Source: Synechococcus sp. CS-1329
GTDB lineage: Bacteria; Cyanobacteriota; Cyanobacteriia; PCC-6307; Cyanobiaceae
Direction: 5' to 3'
DNA: 64,000 nt
Assembly: GCF_025128055.1 (NCBI RefSeq)
Contig: NZ_JAHLYS010000037.1
Coordinates: forward strand, 22,175 to 86,174
The translations under genes and the position numbers were made by a program. Each line of letters starts with the position of its first letter. Position 1 is the first letter of the stretch. This document shows, one piece after another, positions 8,999 to 18,069 of this stretch. A model generated the notes under the pieces. The model saw only the letters and a program-made list of their open reading frames with translations. It was not told the DNA's origin and made no database searches.

Positions 8999-10306
8999 TT
9001 GGAGACCAGCGCCACCGCGTTGTCCGAAGCCCAAGGGCACCTGGAGCGGATCCGCCAGCGCCTGGGGGAAGGCCACCGGGACCTCTATCACGACCTGGCC
9101 CTCTACCTGCAGGTGCTGCGCGACGGCCTGCCGGAGGCCGTTCAGCAGGCCGTGTTTCATGTGGCCACCCAGGTGGTGCCGGAGCGCTACCAGCAACTGA
9201 ACGACCGCCAGCGTCAGGAGCTGCCCCGCCGGCTGGCGCAGCTGGTGCAGCGCTGTGGCTGCCTGCTCACCCTGGAGCAGCTGTTGGTGCTGGCCCGTCA
9301 GGTGCAGGGAGAGCAGAGGCGCCAGGGACAGCAGGAGCAACGCCGTCTCGCTCAGGCTCTGGCGCAGCTGTCAGCCGGGCCTGATCAGGACGACGACAGC
9401 TCCGGGACCGAGGAGCGCGATGAAGCGGAGGGCTCGATCCGGCTGGGCCTGAATCTGCCCCTCACCGCCGAACTGTTCTCAGCCGGCCTCCCGTCCCTGG
9501 CCGGCCTCACCAACCTGGTGGACAGCGCCGAGGACGCCGCCGGGGTCTTCGGCGACGATCACACGGGTGAGGATGAGGACCTGGAGGAGTCGGAACTGGA
9601 GGGCGCTGAAGGCCTCGAGGACTTCGGCGCCAACGAAACTGACGACGCTGATGAGGCTGACAACGCTGACGAGGATGGCGAGGGCGCGCAGGATGGCGAC
9701 GACGATCCCACCGACATCCTGCGCGCCCTGCTGGTGATGGCCGTGCCACCGGAGCAGCGCGACCGGGTCAGAGGCCCTGACCGCCCACTGGCGGAGTCAG
9801 CGGCAGGATCGCTCGCCGATGGCTCTGGCGGTGGCGATGGGGATCAGCGCCTGGTGCCCCAGCAGCCACTGGAGCTGCTGGAGTGGTGGAAGGCGCTCGA
9901 CCTTGCCCTGCAGCGCCGCCTGCGCAACCTCTCCCATGCCGTCAACCTCGATCTGATCAAGCTGGGTCTCACCCGCAGCCTGCTGCCGCTGTCCCTGCTG
10001 GATGCCGTGTTGGAGGGAGATCTCGAAGCCCTGCCGGCCCCGGCCAATCTGTTGCGCATCCAATTGCCCTTCGGCAGCCCCGAAACACCGGTGCAGGTCC
10101 AGGCCCTGGGGCTGCTGCTGCGCACCAGCGACCTCGAATACGAACAACCCCGGCTGCGCACCTGCCGCAAGCGCCTGGAGCAGCGGCGCGCCAGCGTACG
10201 CAAAATGGCTCAGCAGTACCGCCACTGGCAGCGGCGGGCCCGGGCTTTGGAAGCGGAACAGCAGTGGATGCAGGACAGCCAATCCACCCCCGAGGGCCAG
10301 GCCTGA
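8999..10306 (+). CDS. Acidic protein of unknown function upstream of recG
   Basis: A 435-residue protein from TTG 8999 (a later in-frame TTG is a few codons downstream). Three parts are visible: an alpha-helical N-terminus of about 130 residues, a very acidic middle from roughly 170 to 240 (DDADEADNADEDGEGAQDGDDD-like, shown only in part), and a helical C-terminus with a basic, coiled-coil-like end. There is no signal peptide or membrane segment. It is 41 bases after tsf and stops 8 bases before recG, so it may be co-transcribed with both. I do not recognise a family; the acidic block could bind basic proteins, but that is inference. Confidence 0.8.
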   Translation: METSATALSEAQGHLERIRQRLGEGHRDLYHDLALYLQVLRDGLPEAVQQAVFHVATQVVPERYQQLNDRQRQELPRRLAQLVQRCGCLLTLEQLLVLARQVQGEQRRQGQQEQRRLAQALAQLSAGPDQDDDSSGTEERDEAEGSIRLGLNLPLTAELFSAGLPSLAGLTNLVDSAEDAAGVFGDDHTGEDEDLEESELEGAEGLEDFGANETDDADEADNADEDGEGAQDGDDDPTDILRALLVMAVPPEQRDRVRGPDRPLAESAAGSLADGSGGGDGDQRLVPQQPLELLEWWKALDLALQRRLRNLSHAVNLDLIKLGLTRSLLPLSLLDAVLEGDLEALPAPANLLRIQLPFGSPETPVQVQALGLLLRTSDLEYEQPRLRTCRKRLEQRRASVRKMAQQYRHWQRRARALEAEQQWMQDSQSTPEGQA

Positions 10307-10314
10307 ACCCGGCG

Positions 10315-12834
10315 GTGGATCCGCCTGCTGCCAGCTCCAGCGCCAGCCGGGCCGGCAGCCAACTCGAGCATGGGGGCTGGATCACCACCCTGCAGCAGGC
10401 GCTGCAGCTGGAGGTGGAACGCGGCTTTGAGAATCTGCAGGGGCGCCGGGAGACGTTCAGCCTCTTCCTGGAGCGCCAGTGCCGCCAGCCCCCCGAGGGG
10501 CTGATCCGCCGCATGCCGGAGGCGGAGTCGGCCCTGACCGCACTGGCCGAACTCTTCGCCCGCTACGACGACCTGTCCCTGGCCCAGCGCCAGTCGCTGC
10601 TGCGGCGCTGCCGGGAGCGGCTGCACGGACTGCGCCAGAGCCTGGAGCCACCCCGGCCGCCCAGCCCCCCACGGCTGAAGCTGGCACCGCCGCTGGCGGC
10701 GACGGCGCGCCGGGGGGCGGGTCCGATCCAGCCCGACACCCCCCTGGCCGAAGTGCCGGGGATCGGGCCGAAAACCGCCACCCGCCTTGCGGGCCTGGGC
10801 TTGTTGCTGGCCCGCGACCTGTTGCGCCACTACCCCCGCGACTACCTCGATTACGCCAATCTGGTGCGCATTCAGGAGCTGGTGCCGGGGAGCACCGCCA
10901 CCATCGTGGCCACGGTGCAGCGCTCCCATGCCTTCGCCAGTCCGCGCAACCCCCGGCTGGTGATCCTGGAACTTCACCTGCGCGATATCAGCGGGCGGCT
11001 GCGGCTGAGCAAGTTCTTCGCCGGCCAGCGCTTCAGCTCACCGGGCTGGCTCAAGGCCCAGCAACGGCAGTTCCCGCCCGGCTGCAGCGTGGCCGCCAGT
11101 GGCCTGGTGCGCGAGACCCCCTACGGCCCCACCCTCCACGATCCCCTGCTGGAGGTGCTCGAGTCCCCCAACACGCCCGTGCGCTCGCGCCAGATCGGAC
11201 GGCTGGTGCCGGTCTATGCCCTTACCGAAGGGCTCGGCGCCGAACGCCTGCGCCAGGCCATCGGGACCGTGCTGGCCGCCGCCGCCGCCTGGGGCGATCC
11301 CCTGCCTGCGGCCCTGAGGCGGCAGGAGGGCCTGCTGGATCGAGCCGCCGCCTGGCGCGGGCTGCACGATCCCGCCGACCGCGACCAGCTCAGGGCCAGC
11401 CGCCACCGGCTGGTCTTCGATGAATTCCTGCTGCTGCAGCTGAGCCTGCTGCAACGGCGCGCCCAGCTGGCCCGGCGGCCGGCCCCACCCCTGAAACTGC
11501 CGCAGGGAGCAGGCCGCTTGATGGCCTCCTTCCTGGAGCTGTTGCCCTTCCAGTTCACCGAGGCCCAGCGCCGGGTGCTGGCCGACATTCAGGCGGATCT
11601 GGAGCAGGAACAGCCCATGGCCCGCCTGCTGCAGGGGGATGTGGGCAGCGGCAAGACCGTGGTGGCCATCGCCGCCCTGCTGGTGGCCATCGAAGCGGGC
11701 TGCCAGGGCGCCCTGATGGCCCCCACGGAGGTGCTGGCCGAACAGCACGCCCGCAAGCTGGGGGAGTGGCTGAGCCAGCTGCATGTGAGCACCGCCCTGC
11801 TCACGGGATCCACCCCGCCGGCGCGGCGGCGCCAGCTGCTCCAGGACCTGGCCAACGGCCAGCTGCAGCTGCTGGTGGGCACCCATGCCCTGCTGGAGGA
11901 TCCGGTGGCCTTCGCTCGCCTCGGGCTGGTGGTGGTGGATGAGCAGCACCGCTTTGGCGTACGCCAGCGCGATCGGCTGATGGGCAAGGGCCTGCAGCCC
12001 CACCTGCTGACGATGACCGCCACACCGATCCCGCGCACCCTGGCCCTTTCGGTGCATGGCGACCTGGAGGTGAGTCAGATCGATGGTCTGCCGCCGGGGC
12101 GAACCCCCATCCGCACCCGCCTGCTGCGGGGCGGCCAGCGCCGGGAGGCCTACGAGCTGATCCGCTCGGAGGTGGCCCAGGGCCAGCGGGCCTATGTGGT
12201 GCTGCCCCTGGTGGAGGAATCGGAGAAGCTGGATCTGCGCTCGGCGGTGGCCGTCCACCGGCAGTTGCAGGACGAGATCTTCCCCGACCTGCGCGTGGGC
12301 CTGCTGCACGGGAAGATGCCGAGCCCCCGCAAGCAGGAGGCGATCAACGCCTTCGCCAGCGGCCGCTGCGATGTGCTGGTGTCCACCACCGTGGTGGAGG
12401 TGGGGGTCGATGTGCCGGAGGCCAGCGTGATGGTGATCGAGCACGCCGAGCGCTTCGGGCTGGCGCAGCTGCACCAGCTGCGGGGCCGGGTGGGCCGCGG
12501 GGCGGCGGCCTCCCATTGCCTGCTGATCAACGATGGCAAGGCCGGACCGGCCCAGCAGCGGCTGGAGCTGCTGGTGCGCTCCAGCGATGGCTTTGAGATC
12601 GCTGAACTGGATCTGCAGCTGCGGGGGCCGGGCCAGGTGCTGGGAACCCGCCAGTCGGGCCTGCCCGATCTGGCCCTGGCCAGCCTCAGCGACGACGGGG
12701 ACGTGCTGGAGCAGGCCCGCTCGCTGGCCAGGCGGCTGCTGGAGCTCGACCCTGGCCTTGAGGCCCACCCGGGCCTGCGCCAGGCCCTGAGCGAGCAGCG
12801 GCAGCGGCAGGTGGAGGCCAGCAGCTTGAATTGA
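10315..12834 (+). CDS. recG: ATP-dependent DNA helicase RecG
   Basis: RecG remodels stalled forks and branches Holliday junctions. From GTG 10315 the product has 839 residues: an N-terminal extension of roughly 130 residues, a helix-hairpin-helix-like VPGIGPKTATRLA, the wedge OB domain, and two helicase lobes with Walker A GDVGSGKT (441-448), DEQH box (542-545), TATPIPRTLAL and VVEVGVDVPEA. It is longer than E. coli RecG (693) because of the N-terminal extension common in cyanobacteria. The frame is open far upstream, but that overlaps the acidic gene in another frame. Confidence 0.95.
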   Translation: MDPPAASSSASRAGSQLEHGGWITTLQQALQLEVERGFENLQGRRETFSLFLERQCRQPPEGLIRRMPEAESALTALAELFARYDDLSLAQRQSLLRRCRERLHGLRQSLEPPRPPSPPRLKLAPPLAATARRGAGPIQPDTPLAEVPGIGPKTATRLAGLGLLLARDLLRHYPRDYLDYANLVRIQELVPGSTATIVATVQRSHAFASPRNPRLVILELHLRDISGRLRLSKFFAGQRFSSPGWLKAQQRQFPPGCSVAASGLVRETPYGPTLHDPLLEVLESPNTPVRSRQIGRLVPVYALTEGLGAERLRQAIGTVLAAAAAWGDPLPAALRRQEGLLDRAAAWRGLHDPADRDQLRASRHRLVFDEFLLLQLSLLQRRAQLARRPAPPLKLPQGAGRLMASFLELLPFQFTEAQRRVLADIQADLEQEQPMARLLQGDVGSGKTVVAIAALLVAIEAGCQGALMAPTEVLAEQHARKLGEWLSQLHVSTALLTGSTPPARRRQLLQDLANGQLQLLVGTHALLEDPVAFARLGLVVVDEQHRFGVRQRDRLMGKGLQPHLLTMTATPIPRTLALSVHGDLEVSQIDGLPPGRTPIRTRLLRGGQRREAYELIRSEVAQGQRAYVVLPLVEESEKLDLRSAVAVHRQLQDEIFPDLRVGLLHGKMPSPRKQEAINAFASGRCDVLVSTTVVEVGVDVPEASVMVIEHAERFGLAQLHQLRGRVGRGAAASHCLLINDGKAGPAQQRLELLVRSSDGFEIAELDLQLRGPGQVLGTRQSGLPDLALASLSDDGDVLEQARSLARRLLELDPGLEAHPGLRQALSEQRQRQVEASSLN

Positions 12835-12856
12835 GCACTCCCCGCCATCCCCGCGC

Positions 12857-13600
12857 GTGAGCCCCAGCCCGCTCAGGCCCTGGAGCCCGATCCCGATCCA
12901 GGACACGGCCGAAGGGCTGATCCCCCTGCCGAGCCAGTTGTTGCGGCTTGAGCCCCACCCCTATGCGGCGCTGGGGGCGCCCTACGGCGACGGCTGCAGC
13001 CCCTTCCAGCTGCGCAGTGGCGTGGTGGAGCGGCTGCTGCGGGCCCAGGGGGAGCTGCAGCGCCACCACAGCGACTGGTGCCTGGCGATCTTCGACGGCT
13101 GGCGGCCCGTGCGGGTGCAGCAATTCATGGTGGAGCACACGATCGAGAGCGAATGCCATCGGCTGGGGCTGGACCCTCGCCAGAGCGGCCCCGAGTTGGA
13201 GGCCGTGATCGCCGACGTGGGCCGCTTCTGGGCACCCCCCAGCCCCGATCCGGCCACACCGCCGCCCCACAGCACCGGCGGGGCCGTGGATCTGACCCTG
13301 GCCAGCGCCGCTGGCCTGCCGCTGGATCTGGGCGGAGAGATCGATGCGATCGGAGCGGTCTCAGAGCCTGATCACTACCACCCGTCCAGACGCAGCGAAC
13401 GCCTGGACGCCACCCTCGAGCCCCGGCTGGCGCAGGAATGGCACCGGCGCCGCAGCCTGTTGCGCCAGGTGATGGCCACAGCCGGCTTTGTGCAGCATCC
13501 CCATGAGTGGTGGCACTTCAGCCACGGCGATCAGCTCTGGGCCTGGCGGCAGGGGGAAGCGAGTGCGATCTACGGCGGCTGGGATCCGGGCAGGGGCTGA
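12857..13600 (+). CDS. D-alanyl-D-alanine dipeptidase, VanX/DdpX type (M15D)
   Basis: This 247-residue zinc dipeptidase starts at GTG 12857. Residues aligning with VanX are Arg83 (DGWRP), zinc ligands His138 and Asp145 (HSTGGAVDL) and Glu217/His220 (HEWWHF), so the active site looks complete. No signal peptide is visible, as expected for a cytoplasmic enzyme cleaving free D-Ala-D-Ala. No vanA/vanH/vanS-like genes are present, so vancomycin resistance is unlikely; recycling of cell-wall dipeptide is more plausible. It is 22 bases after recG. Its last 31 bases overlap a convergent small gene. Confidence 0.88.
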   Translation: MSPSPLRPWSPIPIQDTAEGLIPLPSQLLRLEPHPYAALGAPYGDGCSPFQLRSGVVERLLRAQGELQRHHSDWCLAIFDGWRPVRVQQFMVEHTIESECHRLGLDPRQSGPELEAVIADVGRFWAPPSPDPATPPPHSTGGAVDLTLASAAGLPLDLGGEIDAIGAVSEPDHYHPSRRSERLDATLEPRLAQEWHRRRSLLRQVMATAGFVQHPHEWWHFSHGDQLWAWRQGEASAIYGGWDPGRG

Positions 13601-13947
13601 CGCTGCAGCTCACGCCAGATCCGGTCGGCTTCCTCGCGGCTGATCCGGTTCTCGTTGGCGCAGCGCTTCAAGCTGGCCTCCCCCAGCTCCAGCTGGATCT
13701 GGCGCAGCCGTTGCAGCACCTGCGGGGGTTGATCCGCGAACTGCAGCAGCTGGTTCTGATAGGCCTTGAGCATGTGATCGGCCTGGCAGGTGTCGCCATC
13801 GGGCTGATAGATCCTGACCGGGGTTTTCGGCGGTGGTGCCATGGTCCGGGCCTCCAGCGGAGGACTCCAGGGGCTGATCGTCACCAGGACCAGGCTGGCG
13901 CTGCCCAGCAGCAGCGACCCAACACAGGGGCGCAAGGACGACGCCAT
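13570..13947 (-). CDS. Small exported protein of unknown function
   Basis: A 125-residue protein starts at ATG 13947, overlapping the sir stop by four bases. It has a hydrophobic N-terminal segment (GSLLLGSASLVLVTI) that looks like a signal peptide or anchor, then a mature part with two cysteines (GDTCQAD and KRCANE) spaced about 40 residues apart and a helical, charged C-terminus. Its 3' end overlaps the convergent dipeptidase gene by 31 bases. No family recognised. Coupling to sulfite reductase suggests co-expression, not a known shared function. Confidence 0.7.
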   Translation of the reverse strand: MASSLRPCVGSLLLGSASLVLVTISPWSPPLEARTMAPPPKTPVRIYQPDGDTCQADHMLKAYQNQLLQFADQPPQVLQRLRQIQLELGEASLKRCANENRISREEADRIWRELQRQPLPGSQPP

Positions 13948-15788
13948 CAGCTCTCGGCGGGGAGCAGCGCCTGGATCCGCTCGGCCCCGAGGCCGGAGAC
14001 GAACTGGCCGAAGCTCTGGCGGCCGCCGTCGTTCTTCCAGAGCAGCAGCAGCGGCTCGAGGGTGGCCTCCAGATCCGCCAGGGGCATGCGCTCCAGGTAG
14101 GGAACCGCCAGCTGGGTGAGGTTGGGGGTGCCGCCCAGCCAGAGCTGGTACTGCTCCACGCCACTGCCCACCAGCCCCACCTCGGCCATGTAAGGCCTGG
14201 CGCAGCCATTGGGGCAACCGGTCATGCGCAGCAGCAACGGCCGCTCGATGCCGAGCCGCTGCAGCTGGGTCTCGAGGCGCTCGAGCACCGCCGGCAGGAT
14301 GCGCTCCGACTCGGTGATCGCCAGGCCGCAGGTGGGCAGCGCCGGACAGGCGATGGCATGGCGCGACAGCAACGACGGCGCTTCCGGCGAATCGAAACCG
14401 AGGGCGGCGAGGGCCTCCTTGACACTGCTGCGCTGGGAGGTGCCGATCGAGCAGAGCAGCAGATCCTGGTTGGGGGTGAGCCTCGCCTCCAGCTGATACG
14501 TCTCGACCAGGCGGCGCAGGCCGCGCTTGCGCTCTCCCTCCAGCCGGCCACAGAGCAGAGGCAGACCCACGAACCAGAGCCCACGGTTCTGGCGGTGCCA
14601 ACCGAGGTAGTCGTCGAGGCGGGGTTTGGGTTCGGCCCGCAGGGGCTTGATCGGCGCCTCGAGGTAACGGCCGAGCTCCTGGCGGAACCACTCGACCCCA
14701 CGGTCGTGGATCAGATACTTCATGCGGGCATGGCGCCGCTGCTCCCGGTCGCCGTGATCGCGCTGGAGGGCCACGATGGCCTGCACCAGATCGAGCACAT
14801 GCTCCGCCGCCACGTAGCCGAGGGGATCGGCGGTGCGGGCGAAGGTCTCGTCCTTGTTGTGGGTGCGGCCCATGCCACCGCCCACGTACACATTGCAGCC
14901 ACGCAGGCGGCCAGAGGGGTCGGTGAAGGCCACCAGACCGATGTCCTGGGTGAGGAGATCCACCGAGTTGTCACCGGGAACGGTGACCGCCACCTTGAAC
15001 TTGCGGGGGAGATAGGTCCCCCCATAGAGCGGTTCGTTGGAATCACCGCTGAATCCAGGTCCCTGCGCTTGGCGCTGACGGGCGCGCTTGACGGCGGCGG
15101 CGGGCTTGAAGCGGTAGCTGTGGTCGCCATCCACCCAGAGATCCAGGTACGACCCCTCTGCCGCCAGCGGAGCGATCAGGTCGGCGATCTCATCGGCCAG
15201 ACGCCGGGCGGCGGGATATCCGCCCTTCTCGAAGGGTGCGGCCGGCGCCATCACGTTGCGGTTGATGTCACCACAGGCGGCGAGGGTCGAGCCCATCGAG
15301 CGCACGATCGTGCCGATCACCTCGCGGATGTCGGCCTTGGCGATGCCATGCATCTGAAAGGCCTGGCGGGTGGTGAGCCGCAGGGTGCCGTTGCCGAGGC
15401 GGTCGGCGAGTTCATCCATCGCCAGGTACAGGGGCACCGGAATGCGACCAGCCGGACTGCGCAGACGCAGCATCATCTGCCAGTCCTTCTCCTGCCCCTT
15501 CTGGCGGTTGTCGCGGTTGTCCTGCTGATAACTGCCGTGGAACTTGAGGATCTGAACGGCCCCATCGGTGAAGAAGGGTTTGTCGTTCTCCAGCTCGGTG
15601 GCCAGGGGCTCCTTGAGGTAGTCGCTGGAGGCCTTCAGCCGCTCGAACTTGCTGGGGGGTTTGATCGCGGCGGCAGCGTGGCCGTTGCCGGTCGAAGACG
15701 ATGGGGAGGCTGCACCCACAGGCTCGGATTCCACCTTGCTGCGGCCGGGACCCGACGACTTGCGATGACGTTCGGGGGTGAGGGTCAC
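13947..15788 (-). CDS. sir: Ferredoxin-sulfite reductase
   Basis: This enzyme reduces sulfite to sulfide with six electrons from ferredoxin for cysteine synthesis. The 613-residue protein has the paired siroheme/4Fe-4S cysteines: Cys481 and Cys487 (ACPALPTC) and Cys525 and Cys529 (GCPNGC). The N-terminal half carries the first ferredoxin-like sulfite/nitrite reductase repeat with TTRQAFQMHG. Length and the GRTHNKDET region favour sulfite over nitrite reductase. The frame extends to 15884, but that would overlap glyS; GTG 15788 (TLTPERHRK) is the chosen start. The N-terminal 60 residues are low-complexity. Confidence 0.9.
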   Translation of the reverse strand: MTLTPERHRKSSGPGRSKVESEPVGAASPSSSTGNGHAAAAIKPPSKFERLKASSDYLKEPLATELENDKPFFTDGAVQILKFHGSYQQDNRDNRQKGQEKDWQMMLRLRSPAGRIPVPLYLAMDELADRLGNGTLRLTTRQAFQMHGIAKADIREVIGTIVRSMGSTLAACGDINRNVMAPAAPFEKGGYPAARRLADEIADLIAPLAAEGSYLDLWVDGDHSYRFKPAAAVKRARQRQAQGPGFSGDSNEPLYGGTYLPRKFKVAVTVPGDNSVDLLTQDIGLVAFTDPSGRLRGCNVYVGGGMGRTHNKDETFARTADPLGYVAAEHVLDLVQAIVALQRDHGDREQRRHARMKYLIHDRGVEWFRQELGRYLEAPIKPLRAEPKPRLDDYLGWHRQNRGLWFVGLPLLCGRLEGERKRGLRRLVETYQLEARLTPNQDLLLCSIGTSQRSSVKEALAALGFDSPEAPSLLSRHAIACPALPTCGLAITESERILPAVLERLETQLQRLGIERPLLLRMTGCPNGCARPYMAEVGLVGSGVEQYQLWLGGTPNLTQLAVPYLERMPLADLEATLEPLLLLWKNDGGRQSFGQFVSGLGAERIQALLPAES

Positions 15789-15870
15789 GACAAAGGCACC
15801 AGCGTCACTTGAAGGTAGCGAAGCAGGGTGAGGCTGACGGGCTTTCAATACAGTCACAGGCTGCTGAGCT

Positions 15871-18045
15871 GTGCAAGTGGCCACCTTCCTGCTGGAAATC
15901 GGAACCGAAGAACTGCCGGCCGATTTCGCGCGCCTGGCCCTGCCTCAACTGGAGCAGCAGGTGCGCCACGACCTGGCCGCCCAACGCCTGCCCCACGGCC
16001 TGGTGGAGGCCACCAGCACGCCGCGGCGCCTGGTGCTGCGCGTGGCGGATCTGCCCCTGCGCCAGGACGACCTGGCCGAGGAGCGCAAGGGCCCCCCAGG
16101 CGCTCAGGCCTTTGTGGATGGGCAACCGGGCCCGGCCGCCATCGGTTTCGCCAGCCGCTGTGGCGTCGATCCAGCCAGCCTCGAACTGCGGGAGACCCCC
16201 AAGGGCCCGTTCGTCTTCGCCCGCCTTCTGCAGCCGGGGCGAGCCAGCGACGAGGTGCTGGCGGAGCGCATCCCGGCCTGGATCGCCGCGCTGCAGGGAC
16301 GGCGTTTCATGCGCTGGGGCGAGGGGGAACTGCGCTTCAGCCGTCCGGTGCGCTGGCTGGTGGCCCTGCTCGATCAGCAGGTGATTCCCCTGGTGCTGGA
16401 GGGCAGTGATCCCCTGATCAGCAGCGGCCGGATCAGCCGTGGCCATCGCCTGTCGAAGCAGACGCTCACCGTTGCCGACGCCGCTCTGCACAGCGAACTG
16501 CTGGCCAAGGCCGGCGTGCTGGTGGACCGGCAGCAGCGGGCCGACTGGATTCGCCAGCAGGTGCTCGCGGCCGCCAGCGCCGCCCAGGCCCGGCCCGATC
16601 TCCCCGAGGAGCTGTTCGAGGAACTGGTGGACCTGGTGGAGAGCCCCAGCCTGATCGAGGGATCGGTGGAGCCCCGTTTCCTCGACCTGCCGCCAGAGGT
16701 GTTGAGCACGGTGATGCGCAGCCACCAGCGCTATGTGCCCCTGCGCCGCCTGGACGCGGCGGAGGATCCCCTCGCCCTGACGGCCCAGGCCAGCCTGCTG
16801 CCCCGCTTCCTCTGCATCGGCAACGGCCTGCCCCAGGCGGCCGCCACGGTGCGGCGGGGGAATGAACGGGTGCTCAAGGCCCGCCTGGCCGATGCCGAGT
16901 TCTTCCTTCAGGCCGACCGTGCCGTCAGCTGCGAGCAGCGACGGGCTCGCCTCGCCAGCGTCACCTTTGCCGAAGGGCTCGGCAGCCTGCTGGATCGCAG
17001 TGATCGCCTGCACTGGCTGAGCGACCTGTTGCTGCAGCACCTCTCGCTGGCAGCGGAGCAGCGGGAGGCGGCCCTGCGGGCTGCCCACCTGTGCAAGCAC
17101 GATCTGGTCTCTCAGATGGTGGGGGAATTCCCCGAACTGCAGGGGGTGATGGGGGCCAAGTACGCGCTGGCGGAGGGGGAATCCAGGGCCGTGGCCCTGG
17201 CGGTGCTGGAGCACTACCTGCCCCGGGGAGCCGGCGATCAGCCCCCCAGTTCCGATGCCGGCGCCGTGGTGGCCCTGGCCGAGCGACTGGAGCTGCTGCT
17301 CAGCATCTATGCCAAGGGTGAGCGGCCCAGCGGCTCCTCCGATCCCTATGCCCTGCGCCGGGCGGGCAACGGCGTGTTGCAGATCCTCTGGGAGCGGGGC
17401 TGGAGGCTGGATCTGGTCCGTGTGCTCTCACAGGCCAGTGTCCACTGGGCCCAGCTGCTGGCTGAGCTGAAGCTCGAGGCCCCCACCCTGGCCGCTGAGC
17501 TGATGGAGACCCTGCGTCAGCGCATGGTCTCCCTGCTGGATGACGAGGGCTTCGAGAACGACCTGGTCCAGGCCGTGGCCGGCGATGGAGTGGCCGCCGG
17601 GCGGCTGCTGGGCGATCCGATCGACGCTCGCCAGCGTCTTGCCCTGCTCGTCCAGCTGCGCAGCGATGGCCAGCTGGCACCACTGCAGGCCGTGGTGCAG
17701 CGGGCGGCACGGCTGGCCATCAAAGGAGATCTGGCGGCGGATGTGCTCAGCCCAGCAGGGGTGGTGGATCCGGCCCTATTCAGCTCCCCCAGCGAAGGGG
17801 GCATGCTGCAGGTGCTGCAGGAGTTGGAGCCGATCCTGTCGCTGCCCGATCCTGAGAGCCGCTACCGCCAGTTGGCGCACAAGCTGGCGGAGGGAGCCGA
17901 GGCCCTCTCCGCCTTCTTCGATGGCGCCAGCAGTGTGATGGTGATGTGCGACGACCTTTTAGTGCGCCGCAATCGCCTCAACCTGCTGGGGGTGTTGCGC
18001 AATCAGGCCGGTGTCCTGGCCGACTTCAGCAAGCTCAGCAGCTGA
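15871..18045 (+). CDS. glyS: Glycyl-tRNA synthetase beta subunit
   Basis: The beta subunit of the bacterial alpha2beta2 glycyl-tRNA synthetase binds tRNA-Gly. The 724-residue product starts at GTG 15871 with VATFLLEIGTEELP, the family N-terminus, and contains RFMRWGEGELRFSRPVRWL, RYVPLRR and AKGERPSGSSDPYALRR blocks, ending with an ALERT/DALR-like anticodon domain. The alpha subunit gene is not in the window. It diverges from sir with 82 bases between the chosen starts and converges on chlP. Confidence 0.96.
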   Translation: MQVATFLLEIGTEELPADFARLALPQLEQQVRHDLAAQRLPHGLVEATSTPRRLVLRVADLPLRQDDLAEERKGPPGAQAFVDGQPGPAAIGFASRCGVDPASLELRETPKGPFVFARLLQPGRASDEVLAERIPAWIAALQGRRFMRWGEGELRFSRPVRWLVALLDQQVIPLVLEGSDPLISSGRISRGHRLSKQTLTVADAALHSELLAKAGVLVDRQQRADWIRQQVLAAASAAQARPDLPEELFEELVDLVESPSLIEGSVEPRFLDLPPEVLSTVMRSHQRYVPLRRLDAAEDPLALTAQASLLPRFLCIGNGLPQAAATVRRGNERVLKARLADAEFFLQADRAVSCEQRRARLASVTFAEGLGSLLDRSDRLHWLSDLLLQHLSLAAEQREAALRAAHLCKHDLVSQMVGEFPELQGVMGAKYALAEGESRAVALAVLEHYLPRGAGDQPPSSDAGAVVALAERLELLLSIYAKGERPSGSSDPYALRRAGNGVLQILWERGWRLDLVRVLSQASVHWAQLLAELKLEAPTLAAELMETLRQRMVSLLDDEGFENDLVQAVAGDGVAAGRLLGDPIDARQRLALLVQLRSDGQLAPLQAVVQRAARLAIKGDLAADVLSPAGVVDPALFSSPSEGGMLQVLQELEPILSLPDPESRYRQLAHKLAEGAEALSAFFDGASSVMVMCDDLLVRRNRLNLLGVLRNQAGVLADFSKLSS

Positions 18046-18069
18046 GGAAGGACTTTCAGCCTCAGTGGC

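Noticed and set aside
11038..12906. A 622-codon minus-strand frame opposite recG
   Set aside because: RecG has intact helicase motifs; the antisense frame is Gln/His/Gly-rich.
12857..13600. Vancomycin resistance gene
   Set aside because: VanX-like sequence alone is not resistance; no vanA/H/R/S-type neighbours and cyanobacteria commonly carry such dipeptidases.
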